A stretch of DNA of 64,000 bases, from assembly GCA_024276465.1 (NCBI GenBank), contig JAJRXD010000133.1, positions 1 through 64,000 of the forward strand. Reading direction: 5' to 3'. This DNA comes from Deltaproteobacteria bacterium (lineage in GTDB: Bacteria > Desulfobacterota > WTBG01 > CAIYCZ01 > CAIRTM01). How positions within the stretch are numbered: the stretch's first letter is position 1; each line of letters opens with the position of its first letter. The notes below the pieces were generated by a model, which worked only from the letters and a program-made list of their open reading frames with translations, was not told the DNA's origin and made no database searches. This document shows positions 17,843 through 27,256 of the stretch, in pieces. Both the position numbers and the translations under genes were made by a program.

Positions 17843-19903
17843 ATGCAGGACAAAGAAAAAACCAGGGAACAGCTTATAAGTGAGCTGACAGAACTGCGTC
17901 AGCGCTGTGAGGGAAGTGGCTCATCACAGCCAGACCTTGCACATGCTGAGCAGGAATTAAAAAAAACAAAGGATTTTTTAGACAATATAATTGAAAGCTC
18001 TCTGGACTGCATTATTATAACGGACAGATCAGGATATATTACCAGGGCTAACGAAGCACTTTTAAAGCTGATGGATTGTAAAAAGGAGGATCTGACAGGC
18101 CTTCACATGGCTGAAATATCAATAACCGAGGCAGGCACTTATGAATCTGCTTCCGGAGAAGAGGTGCAAATTAAAAAAAATCCCGGCGATGCCATTTCCG
18201 AAATCATGTTCAGGCTGCACACAGAGGGGAAGATAAAAAACCTTGAGAATTTTCTTGTTCGAATGGATAAAAAAGTGGTTCCGGTTGAGGAAAACATTGT
18301 TTCTTTGCGTGATGAACAGGGAAATACAATCGGTGCTGTTGGTATATTGAGGGATATTACTGAAAGGAAAAGAGTTGAAAAAGAGCTCAGAGAAACCAAA
18401 AATTTTCTTGAGAACGTAATTGAAAGCAGCAGGGACGGGATAATCATTGTCAATGAGCAGGGCTACATCACCTCTGTAAATCCTGCTATGGAAAACATGT
18501 GCTCGTTCAATAAAGAAGCTTTGACCGGACAACACGCCTCTACTCTTACCATTGACGATGAAAACATAAAAAAAAATGTCCTTGAGAGCATGGATGAACT
18601 GTTTACCAGAGGTTATTGTTCGTACGAAACAAAACATATAACCAGGGCGGGTCAGTTCATTGATGTGGAGTGTAACACTTCAATCATTAAGGATGAAAGA
18701 GGAAATATTGCAGCTGGCGTATCAATTATCAGGGATGTTACCGACAGGAAAAGAATGGAACGTCAGCTTCAGCAGGCACAGAAAATGGAAGCTGTCGGAA
18801 CGCTTGCAGGTGGTATCGCACATGACTTTAATAACATCCTTGCGGCTATTATCGGCTATACAGAGATAAATATTTTACAGGGGTTTGCTGATAAAATCAA
18901 AGCCAGACGAAATTCAGAACAGGTGCTTAAATCTGCTGAAAGAGCTAAAGAACTGATAAATCAAATTCTTACTTTCAGCCGGCAGAACGAAAATGAAAAA
19001 AAATATGTTCAGGTCAGCTCCGCTATTAATGAAACCTTAAAACTCTTAAGGGCAACACTTCCCACAACCATTGAGATTCAGACTGTAATTGAAACAGATG
19101 CAAAAGTTATGGCTGATCAGATACAGATGCAGCAGCTTTTGATGAACCTCTGCACCAATGCTGCACATGCAATGCGTGAAAAGGGAGGGATTCTGGGAAT
19201 AGAACTTTCAGAAGTTAATCTTGATGCTGAAACAGCTTCCAAATATCATGATTTGTCTCCAGGGCCATTCCTGATGCTGACGTTCAGAGACACAGGTACA
19301 GGTATCGACCCTGCAGTCATTGATCGCGTTTTCGAGCCTTTTTTCACCACAAAAGGAGTTGGGGAGGGAACAGGAATGGGGATTGCTCTTGCATACGGAA
19401 TTGTCAAAAATCATGGCGGTGATATAACCGTGGACAGCAGACCCGGCAGAGGAACCACATTCCAGATACTGCTGCCAAGAGCAGTGGAAAAAACTAAAGA
19501 AAAAGCTGAAATTTCTGATTCCATACATTCAGGTACTGAACGTATCCTTTTTGTTGATGATGAGGAGCTTTTGGTGGATGTAGGACAAAAGCTGCTTGAA
19601 TCACTTGGGTATAATGTTGTTGCCACATCATCCAGTAATGATGCCCTTGACATTTTCAGAAAAGAACCTGAAAGTTTTGATCTGGTAATAACCGATCAGA
19701 CAATGCCCGTCATTTCCGGATATGCCCTGGCAACAAAACTCATGGAAATTCGTCCTGACGTTCCTGTTATTCTCTGCACGGGATTCAGCGAAACGGTTTC
19801 CCCGGAGCAGGCAAAGGCTGCAGGCATCAGGGAATTTGTCATAAAGCCGGTAAACAGGGCAACAATTGCAGAGATAATTCGGAGGGTTCTGGATAAAAAA
19901 TAA
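17843..19903 (+). CDS. Hybrid sensor histidine kinase: PAS-PAS-HisKA-HATPase-receiver
   Basis: 686 aa, soluble (no membrane segment). A short coiled coil opens the protein ('TREQLISELTELRQRC'). Two PAS domains follow, about 45-175 and 182-300, each beginning with the same 'LRETKNFLENVIESS'-like linker, so they arose by duplication. Phospho-acceptor His is residue 327 in 'GGIAHDFNNI'. The ATPase domain shows 'LLMNLCTNAAHAM' (N box), 'DTGTGIDPAV', 'FEPFFTTKGVGEGTGMGIA'. A C-terminal receiver holds Asp618 in 'DLVITDQTMP' and Lys in 'FVIKPV'. No response regulator gene is adjacent; output probably goes by phosphorelay. Start ATG 17843 follows 'ctggag'. The stimulus is unknown. Confidence 0.93.
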   Translation: MQDKEKTREQLISELTELRQRCEGSGSSQPDLAHAEQELKKTKDFLDNIIESSLDCIIITDRSGYITRANEALLKLMDCKKEDLTGLHMAEISITEAGTYESASGEEVQIKKNPGDAISEIMFRLHTEGKIKNLENFLVRMDKKVVPVEENIVSLRDEQGNTIGAVGILRDITERKRVEKELRETKNFLENVIESSRDGIIIVNEQGYITSVNPAMENMCSFNKEALTGQHASTLTIDDENIKKNVLESMDELFTRGYCSYETKHITRAGQFIDVECNTSIIKDERGNIAAGVSIIRDVTDRKRMERQLQQAQKMEAVGTLAGGIAHDFNNILAAIIGYTEINILQGFADKIKARRNSEQVLKSAERAKELINQILTFSRQNENEKKYVQVSSAINETLKLLRATLPTTIEIQTVIETDAKVMADQIQMQQLLMNLCTNAAHAMREKGGILGIELSEVNLDAETASKYHDLSPGPFLMLTFRDTGTGIDPAVIDRVFEPFFTTKGVGEGTGMGIALAYGIVKNHGGDITVDSRPGRGTTFQILLPRAVEKTKEKAEISDSIHSGTERILFVDDEELLVDVGQKLLESLGYNVVATSSSNDALDIFRKEPESFDLVITDQTMPVISGYALATKLMEIRPDVPVILCTGFSETVSPEQAKAAGIREFVIKPVNRATIAEIIRRVLDKK

Positions 19904-19904
19904 T

Positions 19905-21875
19905 ATGCAGAAAAAATTGCATTCGATAATTATCCTTTCTCTTATCTTTACAGCTGTACCTGCTCTGGTTTATGCAGGGGGATGGCTGTCTCCGGTAAAA
20001 ATTACAGACAATATATATTCTGATGAAGTAGCCTCGATCAATTATGATGGAACAATAATATCATTTTACAGTGATGAGGACGGAGACTATGATATTTACT
20101 TTATGGAATTTTCAGAAAGCATCTGGCAGTCGCCTGTAAAGCTGACAAACAATAATACGCCTGACACAATGCCTGAAATAAACGAAGATGGAACGAAAAT
20201 AACTTACATTGGCGGAACTGATGAAAACAGGGACATATATTTTATTGAGTATTCCGGTGGAGCCTGGCAGGAGCCTGTTCAGCTTGCAGACAGCACTGAT
20301 GGGGAATTCTTCCCAGCTTTAAGCAATGATGGTGAAAAAATCGCATACCAGGTTAAACAGGTGACGGAAAGCTCGGAAAACCGGTACATCTGGTTTGTGG
20401 AACGTAAGGAAGGTATATGGCAGGATCCTGTTGAACTGCCGACTGCTACTGATAACAATATGTTTCCTGTCATCAGTGGAGATGGAACCAAAATTGTATT
20501 TTTTGGAAAAAACAACGGATACAGAGACATATATTTTTTAGAGTATGAAGGCAGCTCATGGCAGGGACCGCTTGACCTTACTGATGATTCCGAACATGAC
20601 TCCCAGCCATCAATTAATGAAGACGGCACAAAAATAGCTTATTACTGGACAGGAGAAACATATGTGCCTCATGTTGTTGCAGGTGCTGCTTCCGATATCC
20701 GCCTGATTGAATATAAAAACGGTCAATGGCACTCACCAGTAACCATTGCAGACAGCGATTATTATGAGTTTGATCCAACAATTGATTCGAACGGAAATCG
20801 TATAACTTATGCTGAAACAGTGCCGGGAAAGGCTGAACACATTTATGTTGCAGAACTTTCCGGCACCAGCTGGCAGTTTCCGGAAAATCTTACAAATGGA
20901 GTTACATCAGGATTTCGTCCAAACATCTCCGGCGATGGAAACACTATTGTTTACTATGGCCTTGGAACTGCAGAGGGAGTCATGGATACAGATTATGAAA
21001 TATACCTTCTTAAACATGCTGAATCCATGGGGTCGATTTCCGGGCAGGTGACCGGTCAGACAGAAGGTGTTTATATCCGCACAACTCCCGGGGGTTTTAT
21101 TGCAGCAACTGATTCAGAAGGTTATTACACTATGAACGTTTCGCCCGGGATTTACACCGTGACAGCTGTAAAAAACTGCTATGCCTCTGAATCAGTGACA
21201 AAGGTTATGGTCTCTGACAACACCAGCTCTGTTGCAGATTTTAAACTTGGGCATGCAGGAAATTGCATGCCTGCTGTTCCAAGTGATCCCTCACCAGAGC
21301 AAAGGAGCATTGGCCGGCTTCCGGATCTAACAATAATGTGGCAGTGCAGTGATCCTGACACAGGGGACAGCTTGACTTACGACGTCTATTTAGGGGTTCC
21401 CACACTTCATCATATTGAACTGCATGTCATTTCCGGCAACCAGCCGGAAAAATTTCTCAGGATAACAGGGTTAGAACCTGAAACAAATTATTTCTGGAAA
21501 GTAGTGGCCAGGGATGCCCTTGGATATGAAGCTGAAGGCCCCCTCTGGAGTTTTACCACAGGCTCACTTACATCCTTTACTGCTTCTGCAAAATCAAGAA
21601 AAGTTGTTATTGAATGGGAAACAGAAGGAGAAAACAAAAACACGGGTTTTAATATTTATCGTTCGGAATCGGAAAATGAAAACTATGAAAAAATTAATAC
21701 ATCCATAATACTTCCTGAAAGTTCTTTAACTGCTGAAGCAGCATACAAGTATACAGATAAAAAGGATGTTAAAAACAGAAAAACATATTTCTACAAGCTC
21801 GAAGAAGTTTCTACATCAACTTTCTATGGCCCCAAAAAAGCTGTCCCCAAACTGCTGTACTGGATTGACAGATAA
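19905..21875 (+). CDS. Secreted TolB-like beta-propeller protein with CarboxypepD_reg and FN3 domains
   Basis: 656 aa. Signal peptide at 1-25 ('IIILSLIFTAVPALVYAGG'). Residues about 30-370 hold six or seven propeller repeats with the cores 'INEDGTKITY', 'LSNDGEKIAY', 'ISGDGTKIVF', 'INEDGTKIAY', 'IDSNGNRITY', 'ISGDGNTIVY'. Then a carboxypeptidase-regulatory-like domain at about 372-440 ('GSISGQVTGQTEGVYIRT'), a fibronectin III domain at about 460-550 ('LEPETNYFWKVVARDALG') and a C-terminal beta domain with 'NTGFNIYRSESENENYEKI'. Probably a periplasmic or surface protein that binds protein or glycan. Its ATG lies 1 base after the kinase stop, so the two are cotranscribed. Confidence 0.8.
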   Translation: MQKKLHSIIILSLIFTAVPALVYAGGWLSPVKITDNIYSDEVASINYDGTIISFYSDEDGDYDIYFMEFSESIWQSPVKLTNNNTPDTMPEINEDGTKITYIGGTDENRDIYFIEYSGGAWQEPVQLADSTDGEFFPALSNDGEKIAYQVKQVTESSENRYIWFVERKEGIWQDPVELPTATDNNMFPVISGDGTKIVFFGKNNGYRDIYFLEYEGSSWQGPLDLTDDSEHDSQPSINEDGTKIAYYWTGETYVPHVVAGAASDIRLIEYKNGQWHSPVTIADSDYYEFDPTIDSNGNRITYAETVPGKAEHIYVAELSGTSWQFPENLTNGVTSGFRPNISGDGNTIVYYGLGTAEGVMDTDYEIYLLKHAESMGSISGQVTGQTEGVYIRTTPGGFIAATDSEGYYTMNVSPGIYTVTAVKNCYASESVTKVMVSDNTSSVADFKLGHAGNCMPAVPSDPSPEQRSIGRLPDLTIMWQCSDPDTGDSLTYDVYLGVPTLHHIELHVISGNQPEKFLRITGLEPETNYFWKVVARDALGYEAEGPLWSFTTGSLTSFTASAKSRKVVIEWETEGENKNTGFNIYRSESENENYEKINTSIILPESSLTAEAAYKYTDKKDVKNRKTYFYKLEEVSTSTFYGPKKAVPKLLYWIDR

Positions 21876-21883
21876 AGCTGATA

Positions 21884-22591
21884 ATGAAAAACAACAAATC
21901 AGAAACCGTTCTCCGGTATTTCAACAGCATAGCCGGCAAATATGATTTCCTGAATTCTTTTTTAAGCTTTGGGCTTCATCATCTGTGGAAAAGGAGTTCC
22001 ATAAAAACAGCAGCATTAAAACAGGGAGATAGAGTGCTTGACCTGTGCGGTGGCACTGCTGACCTTGCAATTCTTGCAGCCGGAGCAGTAGGCACTTCAG
22101 GACGTGTAACCCTGTACGATTTCAGTCCGGAAATGATTTATGCCGGAATGTTCAAAATCAGCAAAACTCCTTTTGTTCAGACCGTAAATTTCGTTTGTGG
22201 AGATGCAGAGGAAATTGCAGCTTCTGATGACAGCTTTGACACAGCACTGATAGGCTTTGGTTTGCGCAATCTTTCAAACATGGAAAAAGGCCTTAGGGAA
22301 GTACACAGGGTTATAAAGCCGGGAGGCAAACTCGTATGCCTTGAATTTTCACAACCTGTTTTTCCATTGCTGCGCAGGCTCTATGACATTTATTCCTTTT
22401 ATGTTATACCATTTGCAGGTAAAGTTTTTTCCGGGTCTTCAGATGCATACAATTATCTTCCTCTGTCAATCAGAAAATTTCCCCTCCCTGAAAAGCTTTC
22501 ATCAATCATGCAGGACGCAGGGTTTTCAAATATAATCTACAAGAGACTTACAAATGGAATAGCGGTCATTCATGCTGCAACAAAATTATAA
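21884..22591 (+). CDS. ubiE: Demethylmenaquinone/ubiquinone biosynthesis C-methyltransferase
   Basis: 235 aa, family-typical length. SAM-dependent methylation of the quinone ring; in an anaerobe the substrate is expected to be demethylmenaquinone (menG role). Shows 'FNSIAGKYDFLNSFLSFGLHHLWK', motif I 'VLDLCGGTADLAILA', 'LYDFSPEMIYAG', 'FDTALIGFGLRNLSNMEKGL' and 'VIKPGGKLVCLEFSQP'. It is 8 bp after the propeller gene and overlaps the next gene by 20 bp. Confidence 0.93.
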   Translation: MKNNKSETVLRYFNSIAGKYDFLNSFLSFGLHHLWKRSSIKTAALKQGDRVLDLCGGTADLAILAAGAVGTSGRVTLYDFSPEMIYAGMFKISKTPFVQTVNFVCGDAEEIAASDDSFDTALIGFGLRNLSNMEKGLREVHRVIKPGGKLVCLEFSQPVFPLLRRLYDIYSFYVIPFAGKVFSGSSDAYNYLPLSIRKFPLPEKLSSIMQDAGFSNIIYKRLTNGIAVIHAATKL

Positions 22592-23390
22592 ATCCAGACT
22601 TTCAAAACAATTTTTAGAAAATTTATATAAAAAATACAACCACCGCGTGTTTGTTTCTCCAGACCCTTTGCAGTTTCTCTATGATTATAGTGATATACAT
22701 GATCGTGAAATAGTTGGCCTGATTGCTTCGGCACTGGCTTACGGAAGGGTCAGGCAGATCCTTAAAAGCATTTCAGCAGTTCTTGATAAATTAGGGCCGT
22801 CTCCACTGATGTTTCTCAAAAAAAACTCTCTCATGGACCTGCAAAAAGTATTTAAGGGTTTTAAGCACAGGTTCACTACAGGAGATGATATCAGCCTTCT
22901 TCTGTCTGCCATAAAGCATACTGTCAACAGGCATGGTTCCCTCTGTAACTGTTTTAAATCAGGTATGACAGCAAGTAATGATACGTCAGTTTCTGCACTT
23001 ACAGCATTTGTTGATAACCTTGGAAGCTCAGTCCCTGGCATCCAGGGACACACAGTGCCTTCTCCAAAAAATGGAAGTGCCTGTAAAAGATTGAACCTTT
23101 TTCTTCGCTGGATGATACGTAATGACAATGTGGACCCCGGCGGATGGGAAAACATCCCTCTGTCAATACTCATTATTCCTCTTGACACTCACATGTACAG
23201 AATTGGACATGCTTTTGGATTCACCACAAGAAAGCAGGCTGACCTTAAAGCTGCCCTTGAAATAACAGAGGGATTCAGACAGTTTTCACCCCGGGACCCG
23301 GTACGATATGATTTTGCATTGACACGCTTTGGCATCAGGGATGACCTTGATCTGCAAAAAATACTCAACAGCACAGAAAAACGTGTGTGA
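22572..23390 (+). CDS. TIGR02757/DUF2400 family protein
   Basis: 272 aa. Shows the family's pattern: 'DPLQFLYDYSDIHDREIVGLIASALAYGRV', 'CKRLNLFLRWMIR' with 'DPGGW', 'LIIPLDTHMYRIGHAFGFT' and 'FRQFSPRDPVRYDFALTRFGI'. The fold is related to helix-hairpin-helix DNA glycosylases, but the biochemical role is not established. Starts inside the last codons of ubiE (20-bp overlap), so it is translated from the same message. Confidence 0.88.
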   Translation: MLQQNYKSRLSKQFLENLYKKYNHRVFVSPDPLQFLYDYSDIHDREIVGLIASALAYGRVRQILKSISAVLDKLGPSPLMFLKKNSLMDLQKVFKGFKHRFTTGDDISLLLSAIKHTVNRHGSLCNCFKSGMTASNDTSVSALTAFVDNLGSSVPGIQGHTVPSPKNGSACKRLNLFLRWMIRNDNVDPGGWENIPLSILIIPLDTHMYRIGHAFGFTTRKQADLKAALEITEGFRQFSPRDPVRYDFALTRFGIRDDLDLQKILNSTEKRV

Positions 23391-23536
23391 GGATCTGCAA
23401 CAAAACAGACAAACACTGGGGGATAAAAAGAGAAGGTAAGGAAAGAAAAAAGCAGGGAAATTATGCTGCTGTGTTGTAATTTAAACCCGCAACCCGAAAC
23501 TTGTAACACGCAGATCGCAACTCGAAAACATTATTT

Positions 23537-23863
23537 TCACTGTGACACATCATATTTATATATAATGGAATCTTCTTCCGCATTATAAGCAACCCATAAA
23601 TATTGCCCGTCCCACGCAAGATCTCTTGGAAGATTTCCTGGAGTATCAAAGGAATCAATAACATTGCCGGAAATGTCTAATTTATATATTTTATCCTCAG
23701 ACAAATCAGCAACCCATAAATATTTTCCATCAAATGCAAGACCAGCTGGTTCATACCCCGGTGCATCAAAGGACTCAATAACCTCTGCCGGAATATTAAT
23801 ATTGATTGAAACTGACAGAAAACTGAATAATAGAAATATGTAAATAAATATTTTTTTTATCAT
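23537..23863 (-). CDS. Small secreted protein with two YncE/NHL-like propeller repeats
   Basis: 108 aa. Signal peptide 'KIFIYIFLLFSFLSVS' at the N-terminus, then two repeats: 'PAGLAFDGKYLWVADLSEDK' and 'PRDLAWDGQYLWVAYNAEED'. A complete propeller needs five or more such blades, so this is either the remnant of a larger gene or a protein that oligomerises. After its TGA the frame soon meets another stop. The downstream 150 bp hold simple repeats of the 'acccgcaacccgaaact' type. Confidence 0.6.
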   Translation of the reverse strand: MIKKIFIYIFLLFSFLSVSININIPAEVIESFDAPGYEPAGLAFDGKYLWVADLSEDKIYKLDISGNVIDSFDTPGNLPRDLAWDGQYLWVAYNAEEDSIIYKYDVSQ

Positions 23864-24093
23864 GGTTTAAATCCGGGGATTGGGGTTTGTATCTTGTGAT
23901 TCATACAGCATATCGGGAAATTTGTTTGAAATCTTTAAAATAGATTCCTGAGTGTTGCAGCTGGCAGGTGTCTAAAAATTTAATTCGGGACATGGCTAAT
24001 ACTACAGTAATGAAGAAGGGAAAAATGTCTCTGTGGTTTTAAAAGCTCTGCAATATGAAATATTGACGGGTTCAGGTGGGATCTGTTTTAGGG

Positions 24094-24972
24094 TCAGCTT
24101 AACTGGCGCATAAATTCTTCCACATCTGTCTTGAATTCGTAAATATCACCCATTAAGACCATAAAATCAGCATCACTGCAGTCCAGTGATGTTTTTATTG
24201 CTCCGGCAATTTCCTGCTTTTTTGCCTCTGCAAGTTCTTCAGTGGCCAGAATGGATGTCAGGTTTCCAAGACAGATCATGCGTTTAAACCTCTCTGTTGA
24301 ACTGTTGCCTTTCAGGTTAGCCAAATCCATCAGGTCATGGGACTCACAGGCATCACTTATCTTTCCCGGCAGTCCCCAGTGATCACACAGCAGTGTACCA
24401 AGAAAGGAACTTGAAGGAAGTGAAAAATGCCTTTCTGCTTCGTTAAACAGGCAGCCGTTCTCTTTGCTGAAATTTATTAATGCCTTGAAATGATCAGGAA
24501 AAAACTTAAGGTACACTAACTTGCCGATATCGTGCAGTATGGAAGCCGACCACAGGTCATCCGGAGACATTTGAGGTTCATATTTTTTGGCAAGGAATTT
24601 GACAGAAAGGGCAGTATAAAAAGAATGGAACCAGAATTTGTTCAGCAAATCCTTTTCCTTAACAGACAGAGCATTGACAACAGTCAGGGACAGAACCATC
24701 CGGTAAATTTCATTAATTCCAAGAAAAGTTATTGCAAACCTGATGTTTGAGACTTCACTTGGCAGACTGTAATAGGATGAATTAGCTACTTTGAGGATCT
24801 GTGCAACAAGAGCAGGGTCACTGCTGATACTGTCTACAACTTCCCCCATGTTAACATTATCCCCGGAAACTACTTTCTGAATTTTACTGACAACATCAGG
24901 CAACGCGGGCAGCGCGCAATGCTGGCGGAGAAATGTTTTAGGATCAATTTCTATGGGGGCAAGCTGTTCCAT
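24094..24972 (-). CDS. HDOD domain protein
   Basis: 292 aa. The HDOD domain spans about residues 15-210: 'LPALPDVVSKIQKVVS', 'DPALVAQILKVANSSYYSLP', 'AITFLGINEIYRMVLSLTVV' and 'LWSASILHDIGKLVYL'. HDOD proteins relate to HD phosphohydrolases but usually lack activity, and serve in signalling, motility or chemotaxis control. No catalytic partner domain is present. A consensus promoter lies at 25027-25056 on the same strand. Confidence 0.9.
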   Translation of the reverse strand: MEQLAPIEIDPKTFLRQHCALPALPDVVSKIQKVVSGDNVNMGEVVDSISSDPALVAQILKVANSSYYSLPSEVSNIRFAITFLGINEIYRMVLSLTVVNALSVKEKDLLNKFWFHSFYTALSVKFLAKKYEPQMSPDDLWSASILHDIGKLVYLKFFPDHFKALINFSKENGCLFNEAERHFSLPSSSFLGTLLCDHWGLPGKISDACESHDLMDLANLKGNSSTERFKRMICLGNLTSILATEELAEAKKQEIAGAIKTSLDCSDADFMVLMGDIYEFKTDVEEFMRQLS

Positions 24973-25026
24973 ATGTCAATTTTTAACAAGATTTAAAAAC
25001 AAGACAATTTTTTCACAATATGAAAA

Positions 25027-25056
25027 ATTATAGAATAATGGGCATATTCATGTCAA
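25027..25056 (-). promoter_or_regulatory. Strong sigma-70 promoter for the HDOD gene
   Basis: Minus strand: perfect -35 TTGACA, 18-bp spacer, perfect -10 TATAAT, ending about 55 bp before the ATG at 24972. One of the best promoter matches in the window. Confidence 0.6.
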
Positions 25057-25120
25057 TTACAAAGGAACCAAAAAAGCATGCTGTATAAGTATTTAAGTGC
25101 CTGGCCCAGCACCCTTGGGC

Positions 25121-25430
25121 TCTGATTCGTCATGCAAGGACAGAGAAACAAACAACGAAACAACCCCTCTGTTTCAGGAGATTGCTTTCCCGCCATGCTG
25201 GAATACCACCCTTCCAATGACAGAAAACAGTGATTACATGACTTTACGGTCAGATAATATAAAACTTAAAAATTATTTCAAAACATTGTTGTCCAAGAAC
25301 GAGATTGCCATCCCGATATTCATCGGGACAGGCGCCTCATGGCCTCGCAATGACAATGCAAAGCAAAATCAAACAGTTAATGTCATTACGAGGGAGGTAT
25401 CCCGCTACTGCGGGAAAGCAATCTCAACCT
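25121..25430. repeat. Repeat-filled gap with 'cgtcatt.cgagg' type elements
   Basis: Contains 'cgtcatgcaagg', 'gagattgcttt', 'cctcgcaatgacaatg' and 'gtcattacgagg', that is, several arms of the widespread 'tcattgcgagg / cgcaatga' intergenic repeat, also present at 49398-49520. Small hairpins such as 'atcccgatattcatcgggat' lie inside. A 135-codon frame across it (25097-25504) has no protein-like pattern and is not called as a gene. Confidence 0.55.
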
Positions 25431-25535
25431 TGAAACACATGCAAAAACAATATGTTAATACCTTGTTTTGGACATTAATGATTTTAAAACACCTGGCAGC
25501 TTGAGCAGCTATTAAAGGGTTTGCACTGGGAAAAA

Positions 25536-25564
25536 TTGACATTTTGAATTGAATTTGTTATTGT
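25536..25564 (+). promoter_or_regulatory. Promoter for the S41 protease gene
   Basis: -35 TTGACA, 17-bp spacer, -10 TATTGT, about 43 bp before ATG 25608. An alternative TTGAAT-17-TATAAA pair overlaps it a few bases downstream. Confidence 0.45.
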
Positions 25565-25607
25565 CTTATAAATAACTATAATATTTTTTAATACAGGGAG
25601 AAATATT

Positions 25608-27092
25608 ATGAAACTGATTAAAAATATTCCATTGCTTGTTCTTTTGGCTGTTGTACCATTTTTTTACGGTTCCCCTGGCTGCAGTGTTGTTCCCTCAACT
25701 CCCGAACTTTTTGAACAGGCATGGAACGACTTTGATCAGAACTATTCATATTTTATTTATAAAAACATCGACTGGAACGCGGTTAAGGAACAGTATGCCC
25801 CGAACTTCTCTCAGGAACTTGATGCAAACGAATTTGCAAAACAGCTGAATGAAATGCTTCAGGTTCTGCATGACTGGCATATATGGGTGCAGGCGCCAAA
25901 TGGTGATGTTTTCGGATATAATGGTTCCTACAGTGTTAACCGCCCTGACACATCAGTAACAGACCAGTACATTCAGGGACTGGAGGAACTTGCAAAAGGT
26001 GTGATCTATCATGGAATGGTCAGCAATAATATTGCCTATATTGAGATTGATACACTTGGCACAGAGGAATTCAAGGCTGTTTCAGACCAGGCAATAGAAG
26101 AGATGTTCGCAAAATACGAAGATGCAGACGGGATGATCATTGACATTCGTTTTAACAGCGGAGGCAATGAAGAAAATGCTGCAAAAATTGCATCCCGTTT
26201 CATTGATGAATCATTCATGTATGGATATACTGTAAACCGCAACGGCCCCAACCATGATGATTTTGATGACCCCTATGAGCATACACTTGAACCGAGCACT
26301 GGTACGCACTTTACTGGTCCTGCGGTATGTCTGATTGGGAAAAAGTGCATGAGTTCTGCTGAGTGGTTCACACTTATGATGAAACATGCCCCCAATGTTA
26401 CCCTGATCGGAGACACAACCCGCGGAGCTTCAGGATTTCCAAGGGATTTCAAACTGCCCAACGGGGTCAGTTATGGTGTTCCCCGCTGGATTGCATATAC
26501 CTATGAAGATGAAGTAATCGAGGACAATGGTGTTGCCCCTGACATTGAGATCCCTGTAGAGCAGAGCTTTGATGATACCCACGACTATGTACTGGAAAGG
26601 GCTATTGCTTTTCTTGAAGGAGGAGAAACAGTTACAACAACAGTGCCAGAGAGTGGGACTACTACCTCAATGCCCGGCGGGGCAACCACGAGCTCCATGC
26701 CCGGTGGAGCAATAACAACAACTGTTCCGGGACAAGGGACAACAACAACTGCGGACATGTTGTCATCAACCACAACCACTGCATCAGGTTCAGGAGGACC
26801 TTCATTAACCGTCAGTCCAGCTTCGGGACAGGCCTTGGTGACTGAGTTTACCTTTACTGCCCAGGCAGGTGATCTGGCTGGTTCTGTTGTAGAATACTGG
26901 TGGGACTTTGACGGGGATGGCTACAGCCTTGGATGGGCATATGGCGTTGGATTAGATTTACCACCAGCAGAGACAAATACGGCTACGGGTATTAAATATT
27001 GGTTTCCCGGCACATACACTGCTTATGTTATCATGTGGGATGATTATGATAATTTTGAAATAGCATCAACTACAGTACAAGTAACAGAGTAA
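25608..27092 (+). CDS. S41 family peptidase lipoprotein with Thr-rich linker and PKD-like domain
   Basis: 494 aa. N-terminal hydrophobic signal ending in a lipobox-like 'GSPGC' (Cys25), so probably a lipoprotein. Residues about 30-330 are a tail-specific (S41) protease: 'DGMIIDIRFNSGGNEENA' and 'MSSAEWFTLMMKHAPNVTLI' with catalytic Ser at 249 or 250, then 'GDTTRGASG'. A linker of repeated Thr-Thr-Val-Pro units follows (about 345-395), then a PKD-like domain with 'VEYWWDFDGDGYSLGW'. No PDZ domain is seen. The converging neighbour is a TolB-like propeller gene with the same kind of linker. Confidence 0.85.
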   Translation: MKLIKNIPLLVLLAVVPFFYGSPGCSVVPSTPELFEQAWNDFDQNYSYFIYKNIDWNAVKEQYAPNFSQELDANEFAKQLNEMLQVLHDWHIWVQAPNGDVFGYNGSYSVNRPDTSVTDQYIQGLEELAKGVIYHGMVSNNIAYIEIDTLGTEEFKAVSDQAIEEMFAKYEDADGMIIDIRFNSGGNEENAAKIASRFIDESFMYGYTVNRNGPNHDDFDDPYEHTLEPSTGTHFTGPAVCLIGKKCMSSAEWFTLMMKHAPNVTLIGDTTRGASGFPRDFKLPNGVSYGVPRWIAYTYEDEVIEDNGVAPDIEIPVEQSFDDTHDYVLERAIAFLEGGETVTTTVPESGTTTSMPGGATTSSMPGGAITTTVPGQGTTTTADMLSSTTTTASGSGGPSLTVSPASGQALVTEFTFTAQAGDLAGSVVEYWWDFDGDGYSLGWAYGVGLDLPPAETNTATGIKYWFPGTYTAYVIMWDDYDNFEIASTTVQVTE

Positions 27093-27256
27093 AAAATTAT
27101 TTGTTTGAAAAATTTCGAATTATAAAGTTTTGGTTTGTTTTCTATAGCTGTATCTATCCTTCGACATTCATCATTCCCTGTTCTGCATTCGATATTCTGA
27201 TCTCCCAAAATCCTTTCTGCTTTCTGACAGCTTAAATCACCACTGGAAGGCAGGGT

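Noticed and set aside
25097-25504. 135-codon plus frame
   Set aside because: Made of dispersed repeat arms; no domain, no ribosome site.
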